Origin: Ichthyophis bannanicus
Taxonomy: Eukaryota; Chordata; Amphibia; Gymnophiona; Ichthyophiidae
DNA: 64,000 nt
Assembly (NCBI GenBank): GCA_033557465.1
Contig: CM066033.1
Location: 589,526,438-589,590,437, forward strand
Direction: 5' to 3'
Of this stretch, positions 53,909 through 62,928 are shown piece after piece. The position numbers were made by a program, and so were the translations under genes. Position 1 is the first letter of the stretch; each line of letters opens with the position of its first letter. The notes beneath the pieces were generated by a model. The model was not told the origin of the DNA, made no database searches, and saw only the letters and a list, made by a program, of their open reading frames with translations.

Positions 53909-54757
53909 TCAGCGCATCAAGTCGGCTTCTTTAGCATCCAAAAACTCCGCTAGTAGATCAGGGTCCTCAAATGTTCTTGTCTGATTGTGTAGCGTGACTC
54001 GAAGCTTGGCCGGGTACATCAGGCCATAGCGTGCTTGTAATTGTTGAAGCCTCGGCCGGAATTCCAGAAAGCGCTTTCGGCGATCAACCGTGGGTTTAGC
54101 CAAGTCAGGATAGAAGGAGATCTTGTGGCTCTCAAACTCCATATGGCCCTTTGCCCGAGAGGCGCTGAGAATTTGCTCCACATGTTGATATCTCAAAAGT
54201 CGAAAGATGATAGGCCGCGGGGTCTTCCTGTTGAGCGTTATGTTTGTGGGTACACGATGAGCGCGATCGATCTCCAATTCTTTGGTAAAGGTGATTTGGA
54301 GCAGAGAAGGGAGGATTTTATATAGAAACTCCTTCATGTCTCCCGATTCCGCTCCCTCCGGTATGCCCACTAATCGCAGGTTGTTGCGGCGCGCTCTATT
54401 ATTGCCATCTTCCACTTCTTTCTGCAAGGCCCGCACCTGACGTTCAACTTTGTCGAGTTTGGACAGCCGGACCACATGGGAATCTAATATGCTCTCCATT
54501 TTGTCCTGACGCGAGGAGAGCCCCTCTAGCCTGCCTTGCAACACACCAAGGTCTTCCCGCAGCGCTCGGAGTGCTTCCCCGTTTGACTGCACGAGGTCTT
54601 TAACCCCTCTGATCTCTGCGAGGATCTCCTGCTGCATTTCGGGGCCCTCGCGTAGAGCCAGCCCCTTCTGCGGGGACGGGGGTTCAGTTTTGGAGCGTTT
54701 GCCGTGAGAAGCCGCTGGAGATCCAAATTCCAGGCGCGTAGGTTTGGTCCCCGCCAT
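53909..54757 (-). CDS. L1 ORF1 protein: coiled-coil RNA-binding protein
   Basis: 282 residues, intact. A short polar N-terminus (MAGTKPTRLEFGSP) is followed by a coiled coil (about 45-125; ILAEIRGVKDLVQSNGEAL, LDKVERQVRALQKEVEDG), an RRM-type core beginning RRNNLRLVGIPEGAE (about 127), and a C-terminal domain with PRPIIFRLLRYQHVEQIL, ISFYPDLAKPT and RYGLMYPAKLRVTL. This is the layout of trimeric L1 ORF1 proteins that coat element RNA. It lies upstream of ORF2 on the same strand. Confidence 0.93.
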   Translation of the reverse strand: MAGTKPTRLEFGSPAASHGKRSKTEPPSPQKGLALREGPEMQQEILAEIRGVKDLVQSNGEALRALREDLGVLQGRLEGLSSRQDKMESILDSHVVRLSKLDKVERQVRALQKEVEDGNNRARRNNLRLVGIPEGAESGDMKEFLYKILPSLLQITFTKELEIDRAHRVPTNITLNRKTPRPIIFRLLRYQHVEQILSASRAKGHMEFESHKISFYPDLAKPTVDRRKRFLEFRPRLQQLQARYGLMYPAKLRVTLHNQTRTFEDPDLLAEFLDAKEADLMR

Positions 54758-54891
54758 CTCACCAATGTGGTCCCGGTAAGATCAGAGCAGAAATTCAAGA
54801 ATGTCCGGTGTTAATTCAGGATTCTGAGTAGGCCTCTCGGGAGCCTCAGCGTTATGCGACCATCCCGCTGGACAACAGGCTCCGCCCCCCT

Positions 54892-54907
54892 ATATTTCAG
54901 TTCTTTC
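54892..54907. repeat. Target-site duplication of the L1 (5' side)
   Basis: ATATTTCAGTTCTTTC, the partner of 49458-49473, directly after the C-rich 5' end of the L1 (CTCCGCCCCCCT). Confidence 0.9.
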
Positions 54908-55170
54908 AACACCCTTGGATGCATACCATCCGATCCAGGTGATTTGCTATTCTTTAGCTTAAGAAATAGTTGTAATATATTTTCCCAGTTTATCGATGTT
55001 TCTTTCAATTCATCACCTTTACATACCATTTCAGTCATGGGTAACTTCCCTACATCTTCTTCAGTAAAGACCGAGGCAAAGAATTCATTCAGTCTCTCTG
55101 CTATGGCCTTGTGCCCTCTTAGTGCCCCTTTTACCCTTCTATCATCTAATGGTCCAACTGACAATCTCAC
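54908..55170 (-). pseudogene. CR1 reverse transcriptase, first part (minus copy)
   Basis: SVGPLDDRRVKGALRGHKAI, ERLNEFFASVFTEEDVGKL, KETSINWENILQLF and SKSPGSDGMHPRVLKELKY, ending at the L1 insertion point. It parallels 34786-35060 of the plus-strand CR1, with similar decay. Confidence 0.85.
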
Positions 55171-56330
55171 AGGTTTTTTGCAAAAAATGCACTTGAAAAA
55201 GTTTTTATTATGCGTTTTTGCTTAAACAGCAAACTTTTTTCAAACTCTCTCTTTGCCTGCCTTATCAATGGCTTGCATCTAACCTGCCAGTGCTTATATT
55301 GTTTCCAATTTTCATCATTTGGCTCCTTCTTTCATTTCCTGAAAGATGCTTTTTATCTGCAACAGCCTCTCTGGCCTCACCTTTAAAACCATGCTGGCAG
55401 TTTTTTTGAACTTCCTTCCACTTTCTTAAAGTGTGGAATACAGCTGGCCTGGGCTTCCAAGACAGTATTTTTAAACAACCACGATGCTTGATGTAAATAT
55501 TTAATCTTTAACCTTTGCAGCTGCTCTTTTTAGTTTTTTCTTAAGTATTTTCCTCATTTTATCATAGTCTCCTTTTGAAAGTTAAAAGGCAGTACTGTGG
55601 ATTTCCTTGCCATTCTTCCTCCATTTATGAAATCAAATGTGATCATGCTACGATCACTACTGCCAAGTGGCCCCAACACCTTTATTCTCTTGTACCAGAT
55701 CTTGTGTTTTACGAAGGAATAGGTCTAAAATGGCTTCCCCTCTTGATGGTTCATGAACCAGCTGCTCCAAGAAGCAGTCATTTATTTCATCTAGAAACTT
55801 TATTTCCCTAGCATGTCCTGCCGTGATGCTGACCTAGTCAATACCGGGATAATTAAAATAGCCCATTATTACTGTGTTGTAACTTTTGTTAGCTTTCCTG
55901 ATTTCTTTGAGCATTTCATCATCCATTTGTTCATTCTAGCCAGGCGGTTGGTATACATCGCCACTGCCATCACTTTCCCCTTTTTACATGGGATTTCAAT
56001 CCATAGAGATTATACAGTGTATTTTGTTTCCTGCAAAATCTTAATCCTGTGTGACAATGCAAACAGAGTGCAACCCCCTCCACCAATTTGATCTATTCTA
56101 TCATTGCAATACAATTTGTACCCAGGTATCAGTGTCCCACTGTTTGTCCTCCTTCCACCAGATCTCTGAGATACCGATCATATCTAACCTCTTATTTAGT
56201 GCTACATATTCTAACTCTTCCATCTTATTTTTCAGGCTTCTAGCATTTGCATACAGGCATCTTAGAGGTTGTATTTTTGTATTTTATTCATATGAATCTG
56301 GTTATCAGTAGGCAGGGGTAATTTCCAGTA
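55171..56330 (-). pseudogene. CR1 endonuclease region (minus copy), heavily broken
   Basis: Short readable blocks on the minus strand correspond to the plus CR1: an AWFKGEVREAVADKKHLSG-like linker, LVHEPSRGEAIL, GPLGSSDRSMITFDFINGG, GYFNYPGIDWVSIT-like sequence, IGGGGCTLFAL and CNDRIDQIGGG. Stops are dense. It links the RT at 54908 with ORF1 at 56506. Confidence 0.7.
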
Positions 56331-56505
56331 TTGAAGTTCTATCTGCTCTGTACTTAAGGACATTTGGGACATTTGCTTTTGTCTTTATGGGAACGTCTCT
56401 GTCAATATGCCCTAGTTTCAATCTTTTGCTAGTATCCTTCAAGGATACATCGTTCCGAACCATGCACTCTCTTGGGTGACTGTCTGCATTCCCCTATTAT
56501 CTAGA

Positions 56506-57349
56506 TTAAAAGCTGCTCTCTCTCTCATTTTTAAAGGTTAATGCCAGCAGCCTGGTTCCATCCCTTTGGAAAAACCCCTCCTTTCCCCAGAATCTTGACC
56601 AGTTCCTAACAAATCCAAAACCCTCTTCCTTGCACCATCGTCTCATCCATGAATTGAGACTCTGGAGCTCTGCCTGCCTTTTGGGTCCTGTGTGTGGAAC
56701 GGGAAGCATTTCTGAGAATGCTACTCTGGAAGTTCTGGATTTCAACTTCCTATCTAAAAGCCTAAATTTGGCCTTCAGAACTTCCCTACCATACTTTCCT
56801 ATGTAACTGGTACCAACATGTACCAAGACAGCAGACTCCTCCCCAGTATTATCTAAAACCTTGTCTAGGTGGCGCATGAGGTCTGCTACCTTTGCACCAG
56901 GCAGGCATGTTACCAGGCGATCCTCACATCCACCAGCCATCAGTTATCTACATGCTTAATGCTCAAATCTCCAACTATAATGGCTGTCCTAATCCATCCC
57001 TCATGGACACATGGCCCTGGAGAAACCTTCTCGGTGCGAGGAAGTTTTACATCACCTGGAGGGCAGATCCTAGTTATAGGATCATTTCCTTCCACAGCAG
57101 GGTAAATGCTCTTCTGTCACGTGACTTCTATACTCTATGGCAACAGGGAGGCTGCCAGACTGGAGGTGGGACTTCAGTACTCTGTCTCTTCCTTATGTCC
57201 TCCAAGTCTGCTACTCTAGCCTCCAGAGATCGGACTTGTTCCATGATAGCAAAGAGTTCCTTGCACCTTGTGCACATATAAGACCTCTCACTAAATGGAA
57301 GAAAATCATACATGTGACAATGCAAAAAATTGGAAAGCCCCCATCTCAC
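56506..57349 (-). pseudogene. CR1 ORF1 with Cys motif and SGNH/esterase-like domain
   Basis: Begins near 57349 with YMCTRCKELFAIMEQVRSLE and ARVADLEDIRKR (CxxC plus coiled coil). Across breaks it reaches IVGDLSIKHVDN, the degraded GDS block, then CEDRLVTCLPGAKVADLM, VLVHVGTSYIGKYGREVL (block with the VHVGTN-type motif, Asn replaced), FSEMLPVPHTGPKR, NSWMRRWCKEEGFGFV and NWSRFWGKEGFFQRDGTRL. CR1 ORF1 proteins with an esterase domain are established in vertebrates. This copy has lost the Ser/Asn positions or frame and is not active. Confidence 0.82.
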
Positions 57350-58078
57350 TGCTGGACTGCTGTCTGCATCTCAGTTTTAAGGTGGTGTTTAGGTATTTAA
57401 GTTGTTTATTTGCTTAGGTTTGCTGAGGATACTTATACAACTATACCTAATATGTTTAATGGACTTTGTTCACCTCAAGATTAATTAATCCCAGGTCCTT
57501 AATGTATTCCTGATGAGGATAACCAGGCGCACCTGAAAGTGTATATGGGCACTCCTCCCTTTTAATAGGTTTAAGAAACTATAAAGCTAAGATCACCCCT
57601 GGGGTGGGAGGGAGGGAAAGACGACTTAAGAAAAGCTGGTTTCCTACACAGTGCTTCTAAGGTAAAGTCTTATCAATTTCCTGTGTGATTCACACAGCCC
57701 TAGGTTTGACAAAGGGGGCCTTTCAAATGACCCCTTTGATCTGTCACTTGCCTTTAACACTTATTTAAGACAACTTCACAGATCTTTTGTCTCCTAACTG
57801 GAAGCCCTCTTTGTAAAGGTCTCTTAAAACTAGGTTATTTCTTACTACTCAGACGATTTATTCTACTTATATGATAAGCTATACTCTGATTTGATTTAAA
57901 TAAAAAAGCTATCTAGAAACAAAATTATTTCACTGACTATTTACTCTCTTTTACTTTCTATACTAAGCTTTGATTTGATTTAAATGAAAAGTTCTCTGGT
58001 GGTACTAGGACCTGACTGACTCAGTAAAAACAGCGTAGTCTAAAATAGACAGATTTCTCAGATTTAACCCAAAGAAAG
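57350..58078 (-). other. Probable CR1 5' UTR and flank
   Basis: AT-rich sequence without coding motifs between the CR1 ORF1 start and DIRS F. The part up to about 57680 is plausibly CR1 5' UTR by position; beyond that I see nothing identifiable. Confidence 0.4.
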
Positions 58079-58390
58079 CCTAGTTACTCACCTGTAACAG
58101 GTGTTCTCCAGGGACAGCAGGAATCAGTCCTCACATATGGGTGACATCAGCGCCGATGGACCCCTCGCAGCAGCATCTCCCCTTCAAACCCAAGGGTGCC
58201 ATCTTGCTCAGTCACATGACAAAGCTAGAGCCGACAAAAGAAGATGGCAAAATACATCAACACCATGGGGAGGAGGGAGGATTGTGAGGACTGAATTCCT
58301 TCTGTCCCTGGAGAACACCTGTTACAGGCGAGTAACTACGCTTTCTCCAGGAAAAGCAGGAAGTCAGTACTCACATACGGGACTTCCTAG
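58079..58390. repeat. Left terminal repeat and internal complementary region of DIRS F
   Basis: TAGTTACTCACCTGTAACAG, CAGGAATCAGTCCTCAC, then a short unique part and the inverted copy (GTGAGGACTGAATTCC, CCTGGAGAACACCTGTTAC, GCGAGTAACTACGCTTTC) leading to the repeated end TCTCCAGGAAAAGCAGG at 58344. The terminal repeat is shorter than that of element C. Confidence 0.8.
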
Positions 58391-58464
58391 CTACAGGCTA
58401 CTGGGAACCTGTAGAAAAACATGGCCCAGCCGTGAGCAGCTGCAAGCTAGTCTGAGGAAAGACT

Positions 58465-59118
58465 CTAAGGACCCCAGTGTCCAGGGAGAACCATCGCTTG
58501 GGTAGCCTGAACAAGAAAGGTCGGAGGGTAAGAATGGCCTAAACCCAAACACATTACGGAGTACTGCCTGGACGAAGGCGCTGTTCTATTGCGACTCCCT
58601 CTCCAGGCAGTATTGAGTGCAAAGGTGTGGACTGAGGACCAGACTGCGGCCCAGCAGATGTTTGCCATAGGGACAGAGCGCAAGCTTGCAACAGAGGTTG
58701 CTATAGCCCTGACACTGTGTGCTGTGACCCGGCTCTCTAACAAGATCCCAGTCTGACTGTGGGCGAAGGCGATGCAGCCCGCCACCCACATGGACAGGAT
58801 CCGCTTGGCAACAGCCTCTCCCAGGTGACTGGGTTCATAGTAAACTAAAAGCTGTGAAGCTTTGCGGTGGCCTGGGTACGTTGGAGATACCAGACTATAG
58901 AGAACAGCTGCTGCCTTGTCGGCATGGGGCAGTGGGAAGAAAGTGGGGAGCACCACCTCCTGATTGAGGGGGAATGCGGATACCATCTTTGGAAGGAATT
59001 TAGGATGGGTGCGAAGCACGACCCTGTTCTTGTAGAACCTGGTATAGGGTGGCTTGGCCACCAAGGCCTGAAGCTCGCCGACTCTGCGGGAACAGGTGAG
59101 CGCCACCAGGAAGACGAC
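58465..59118 (-). pseudogene. DIRS tyrosine recombinase, catalytic half (element F)
   Basis: VVFLVALTCSRRVGELQAL (box-I Arg present, Ser of SEL replaced by Gly), FLPKMVSAFPLNQEVVLP, HRKASQLLVYYEPSHLG, ILSMWVAGCIAF, TAHSVRAIATS (HxxR present), VWSSVHTFAL. A small deletion then shifts the frame exactly before the YCLERES block, so the Tyr nucleophile is out of frame. The 5' half follows after the LINE. Confidence 0.85.
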
Positions 59119-59169
59119 ATAGTAACATAGTAAATGACGGCAGATAAAGACCAGTATGGTCCATCTAGT

Positions 59170-59340
59170 CTGCCCAGCAATACGGCAGGAGTAGGTGCAC
59201 CCCTTCCCATGTCTTTTAGGGAGTAGGTGCACTCCTTCCCATGTCTTTTAGGGAGTAGGTGCACCCCTACCCATGTCTTTGCTTAGTGGTGCACCCACCA
59301 GGAGCAGGTGCATCCCTCCCCATGTCTTCACCCCTCCCCA
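59170..59340 (-). repeat. Tandem repeat in the LINE 3' UTR
   Basis: About three 32-base units of GGGAGTAGGTGCACC then CCATGTCTTTTA (plus strand), followed by degenerate units up to 59340. It lies between the LINE's 3' end and LTR-like copy 3. Confidence 0.7.
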
Positions 59341-59451
59341 TATCTTTGTTTAGGGGTGAACCCACCTCTCCTCCCCCATCGCTCCATGTAGGACACCCCT
59401 ATTTGTTGAGAAATTAGATGGTTCAGTTTATTTTGATTTAATCTTGCTGCT

Positions 59452-60951
59452 TGTCAGACGGCTGCCTGGGTGAGAATCTTCACAGTCTTGACAAGTGCAT
59501 ATCTCTATATGATTTGCAAGGTATTGTGGACAATGTAGTTCATTCACACCAGACACAGCTGCTGACAATAATTTAGTTGTGCTCTTGGGTAAAGCCAATA
59601 AGATATTTATTTATGGGGTTATTTCTCCCAACACAGATATGCTTGGTAGCACATAAAATCAGGTAACTTGCTTTCAGTGTTAACTTGGAAAAACAAAGTC
59701 AAAATCAGGAAAACAACAAATGAAAAGCCACAAAGCAAGAAACAAACTGTTCTTTTCAGATTAACTTCTGATTACTTCCCACATAGATTCAGAAGTGATT
59801 CTCTTCCTAGCTCACAAGCAATTAGGTAAGGCTTAATTGCTAGCAGTTATCCAGCTGAAACCCCTTTAGCTGGCTTGCTTTCTACTGTGTGGGTCAAATC
59901 CTGCTTCAGGAGCTTTTCTGAGTAGATTAAAGAACAAATTTGTATTTCTTTGTGATGGTTGCTGTACTTTATAACAGAAAGTTACCAACGGAGTTTAGAT
60001 AGAGAGCAGTCCATATAAACAGGATCCTCATCTGCTATTATTCCCCCTTGTTCAACAAGCATGGGTTCAATATCATGGATTGGCACAGATGAATCTCTCA
60101 ATGGAGCATTTTCAGGAGAATACTTGTTTCCCTGCTGTCTTTCAAGGTTATAGCTAGGGCATAGATCAGTGTTCATACCTGAGCTTCCATTGCTGCTAGA
60201 GTTCCTCTCTATATAGCCTGGCCAGTATGTAGTCCAGTTCTTATGTCCAGCCTTCCAATCCAGATCCCTGGACACTGGATCTCTCTTCATATACCTTCTG
60301 GCACAGGTCTTAGGGTCCCTTCCACGTGCAGCCGTCTCCCTCACAGGTAGCCTCTGGTGATTCCTAGCTCTGCAGCACCATTCCTCTGGCTTTCCCCAGT
60401 CCAATGGTGTATGCTGGCCCTTGGAATACCTCCCAGTATACGTACTGCTTTGGACTCTTCTAGATCTCTCAAAGGCTTTTCTCTTCCTTCTTCCAAAGGG
60501 TCTCTTTCCCTCTCTGTCCGTCCGGTTTGGCTTCTGCTTCTGATGATCCTTCAGATGAAACTGATGATCAAACTCAAGCTGATTCTCAGGATACTGAGGA
60601 CAATTCTCTGGATATCCAAGGTGATCATGAAGATGGTCATCTGTAGAATAAACTCTACTCTTATTCTGCTTAGATGAGTGATCCTCCCTAACAGCGCAGC
60701 TGTGCTGAATCAGGCCCTGCCCTTTGAGATGAGTGCTTAGGGATTACCTCATAGCCCTCCTGATTGAACACACGTTTCCCCACTTCAGCTCCTCTAATGG
60801 CTGTTGGAAACCTGGTGCATTCTGGGACTGGTAGTCTTTTATGGGAAAATTCTGTTTTCTTATTTCTACCAGAACTGACAGGTTGCTTGTTCAGAGTCAC
60901 TTCACCTTTTCTATAGCTCCTTCCTGAGCTATGATAAGCTTCCTTATCACA
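59452..60951 (-). mobile_element. LTR-like element, copy 3 (1.50 kb)
   Basis: On the plus strand it runs TGTCAGACGG ... CCTTATCACA, flanked by TGCT at 59448-59451 and 60952-60955. Read on the minus strand it is nearly identical to copy 2 over its whole length. It interrupts the CR1/L3-like LINE between its coding end and its 3' UTR. Confidence 0.75.
59982..60951 (-). pseudogene. LTR-encoded ORF of copy 3
   Basis: As in copy 2, frame 1 is open from the first base of the element (CDKEAYHSSGRSYRKGEVTL) but stops at about 60688 after AQLRC because of a 2-base loss relative to copy 2. The C-terminal part (60404-59982) is open: DWGKPEEWCCRARNHQRL, KNWTTYWPGYIERNSSS, EPMLVEQGGIIADEDP, VYMDCSLSKLRW. 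No known domain. Confidence 0.45.
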
Positions 60952-60955
60952 TGCT

Positions 60956-61477
60956 GTAAAGTGATCCACTGTGTCTGTCCCAGGCCACTTTGAATTCCGT
61001 CACTGTGTTTGCCCCCACAACCTTCATCGGGAGGGCATTCCAAGCATCCACCACCCTTTCAGTAAAAAAGCATTTCCTGACATTGCCTTTCAATTTACCA
61101 CCTTGCAGCTTCATGTCATGCCCTCTAGTTTTACAGCTTCCCCTTCTTTACAAGAGGTTTGTTTGTTCATTATTTCTCTTTAAGTATTTAAAGGTCTGAA
61201 CCATAACTCCCCTATCCCTCCTCTCGTCCAAAGTGTACATATTTAGGTCTTCAAGTCTCTCCTCATAAGGCTTCTGATGCAGGCTCCAAATCATTTTGGT
61301 CGCCTTCCTCTGAACAGCTTTGATTCTTTTTACATCCTTTGCAAGATACAGTCTCCAAAACTGAACACAGTATTCCAAGTGAGGCCTCACCAGAGACTTA
61401 TACAGTGGCACTAGTACCTCTTCCTTTCTGCTTGTAATTCCTCTTCGAAAAGGACGACCTTCCATGAGAGGTAACAC
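60956..61477 (-). pseudogene. CR1/L3-like LINE C-terminal domain
   Basis: [79 protein letters not shown], then past a stop GHDMKLQGGKLKGNVRK, CFFTERVVDAWNALP and VTEFKVAWDRHS. The motif set is CR1-superfamily but clearly a different family from the CR1 at 33815 and 46126. Confidence 0.8.
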
Positions 61478-61877
61478 ATATGGCAGATAGCAAGAGGCTC
61501 AAATGGCAGCTTGTGTCAAGACCACGTTGACCCATTCCACCAGGGAGCGGTCGGATGGGAGGCTTAGAGAGCAGAAGGCCCCACATGAACTGAGTAATGA
61601 GAGGCTAAGCAGAGAGGGGTTTGCCCTCCACAGAATGATGATGCATCGAGAGCGCACTCAGGTGCACCCTGATGGAACTGGACTTTCCATCTTGCAAGAG
61701 GTGAAGTATTGCAGCACTGTGTGCACATGGAAAAAAAAGGTCAATCCACTGTTCTACATACCACAATGAGAATCTGCGCCACTTGCAGGTGTAGGCCCAT
61801 CTCGTGGCATTCTTAGGAGAGGCCAGGAGGACTTCCTCCACCTCCCTTGGGAGGTTGAAGGGGGCCAAGACTACCAT
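61459..61877 (-). pseudogene. DIRS tyrosine recombinase, N-terminal half (element F)
   Basis: MVVLAPFNLPREVEEVLLAS, RWAYTCKWRRFSLWYVEQW, AAILHLLQDGKSSSIRVHLS (core-binding domain with a small deletion), then a frame change to KPPIRPLPGGM before the LINE insertion point. It joins the catalytic half at 59118. Confidence 0.8.
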
Positions 61878-61898
61878 TCAGCAGCCATGCTGTTAACG

Positions 61899-62371
61899 TC
61901 AAGGACCCCAGAATGGGGGGCAGAAGGGAGCCCCTCCTTTTGAGTAAGTAGCCCTGGGACATTCCCCAGAGGGACTGGGGGCTCCGTCGAGAGGAACCAA
62001 GGCTGCCTGGGCCACCAGGATCATGGAAGCCTTATCCTGCAGGTTCTTGAAGAAAGTCTGGGTGATTAGTGGCGTTGGAGGGAAGGCGTACAGAAGGCCC
62101 TCTGACCACAAGATGAGGAAGTAGTCTGCCACTACCCGGGATGGGTGCGGATGGCGACAGCAAAAGCGGGGCAACTGAGCATTGGTCAGACTAGCAAAGA
62201 GGTTCAGAGCTGCTGTGCATCCCTGGAGTCGTCGCCATTCGTGCAGCTGGAAGAGCCTGCTCAGCCTGTCCACTAAGGCATTGTCCTGGCCCGGAAGGAA
62301 CACCGCCCTGAGGAGCATTCCTTGACTGACCGTGTATGAGCAGAGGGCTACTGCCTTCTGGCAGAGGCGGT
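61899..62371 (-). pseudogene. DIRS RNase H C-terminal part (element F)
   Basis: CQKAVALCSYTVSQG, MLLRAVFLPGQDNALVDRLS (catalytic-region Asp kept in VDRL), NLFASLTNAQLPRFC, then FPPTPLITQTFFKNLQDKA and MILVAQAALVPLDG, the DIRS segment before the recombinase. It is cut at 62371 by the left end of DIRS G, just after the position equivalent to PLCQEA of element C. Confidence 0.8.
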
Positions 62372-62730
62372 AAAGCGTAGTTACTCACCTGAAACAGGGG
62401 TTCTCCAGGGACAACAGGAATCAGTCCTCACATAGGGGTGACGTCGGCGCCAACGGAACCCCGCATAGAACATTTCCCCAGCTTTCAAAAAACATCTTTG
62501 GGAATGCTACCATGCATGCGTGGTCCCCCTCCCACCCAAGGATGCCATTTGTTCAGTCAGATGAGATAGCTTAGGCAAATGGTAAGAAGGTAAAGGAGGC
62601 AACTCCCAGTGGAGGAAGGAGGGTTGTGAGGACTGATTCCTGTAGTCCCTGGAGAACACCTGTTACAGGTGAGTAACTATGCTTTCTCCAAGAACAAGCA
62701 GGAAGTCAGTCCTCGCATATGGGACTCCAT
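62372..62730. repeat. Left terminal repeat and internal complementary region of DIRS G
   Basis: TAGTTACTCACCTGAAACAG, CAGGAATCAGTCCTCAC, GACGTCGGCGCCAACGG, GGGAATGCTACCATGCATGC; then GTGAGGACTGATTCC, CCTGGAGAACACCTGTTAC, AGGTGAGTAACTATGCTTTC and the repeated end CCAAGAACAAGCAGGAAG. Layout as in F. Confidence 0.8.
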
Positions 62731-62928
62731 AGCTCCAGGCTACCGGGGAGTGAACTACGACAGCGCCAACTGCTACCAATAGGGAGGCCATGAGTTGAAG
62801 AGGGTGAGTCCCTACCAAGAAACTCTGCAGACCCCAGTGTCCAGCATCACCATTGTTCCGGTACCTTTAACACAGAAGGGTCAGAGGGCAGGAGTTGTCT
62901 ATACACCGAGAATGCTTTGGATTACTGC

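Larger units (their letters stand above)
49474..54891 (-). mobile_element. Full-length-looking L1-clade LINE with intact ORF1 and ORF2
   Basis: A 5.4-kb insertion bounded by a perfect 16-base duplication. On the minus strand: a short 5' UTR (54891-54758), ORF1 (54757-53909), a 416-base inter-ORF region, ORF2 (53492-49698), and a 224-base 3' UTR with AATAAA (plus-strand TTTATT at 49487) and a short A-rich tail. Both ORFs are uninterrupted, which with the perfect duplication implies a recent insertion. The 134-base 5' UTR is short, so slight 5' truncation is possible. Confidence 0.93.
46126..58078 (-). mobile_element. Nearly full-length CR1 LINE (minus), multiply interrupted
   Basis: Read from about 57950 down to 46126: 5' UTR, ORF1 with esterase-like domain, endonuclease, RT, C-terminal domain and the CR1 3' end (TAAGAACATAAG and TGGGTCAGACCAAGGTCC on the plus strand). 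Interruptions: L1 (49474-54891), a micro-insertion (48972-49013), a composite insert (46572 to about 48105, with LTR-like copy 4 and SINE tails) and a SINE-like insert (46224-46438). Without these it is roughly 4-4.7 kb, a normal CR1 length. Confidence 0.85.
59119..61452 (-). mobile_element. CR1/L3-like LINE, 3' end, with LTR-like copy 3 inside
   Basis: Minus strand, 5' truncated: C-terminal domain at 61452-60956, a short 3' segment at 59447-59119, and LTR-like copy 3 between. The 3' end on the plus strand is CATAGTAACATAGTAAATG (TTACTATG repeats on the coding strand). It is flanked by GACGAC at 59113-59118 and 61453-61458; removing it restores SWKVVFLVALT of the DIRS F recombinase. Confidence 0.85.
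58079..62371 (-). mobile_element. DIRS-type retroelement F, split by a LINE and cut by DIRS G
   Basis: The left terminal repeat and internal complementary region are at 58079-58390, the recombinase C-terminal part at 58465-59118, its N-terminal part at 61459-61877, and the end of RNase H at 61899-62371. A CR1/L3-like LINE (59119-61452) interrupts the recombinase and DIRS G interrupts RNase H at 62372. The rest should lie beyond the window. Terminal sequence (CACATATGGGTGACATCAGC) groups it with C and G. Confidence 0.85.

Noticed and set aside
59170..59340. CRISPR-like direct repeats
   Set aside because: The units are contiguous with no unique spacers and lie in a LINE 3' UTR in vertebrate DNA.
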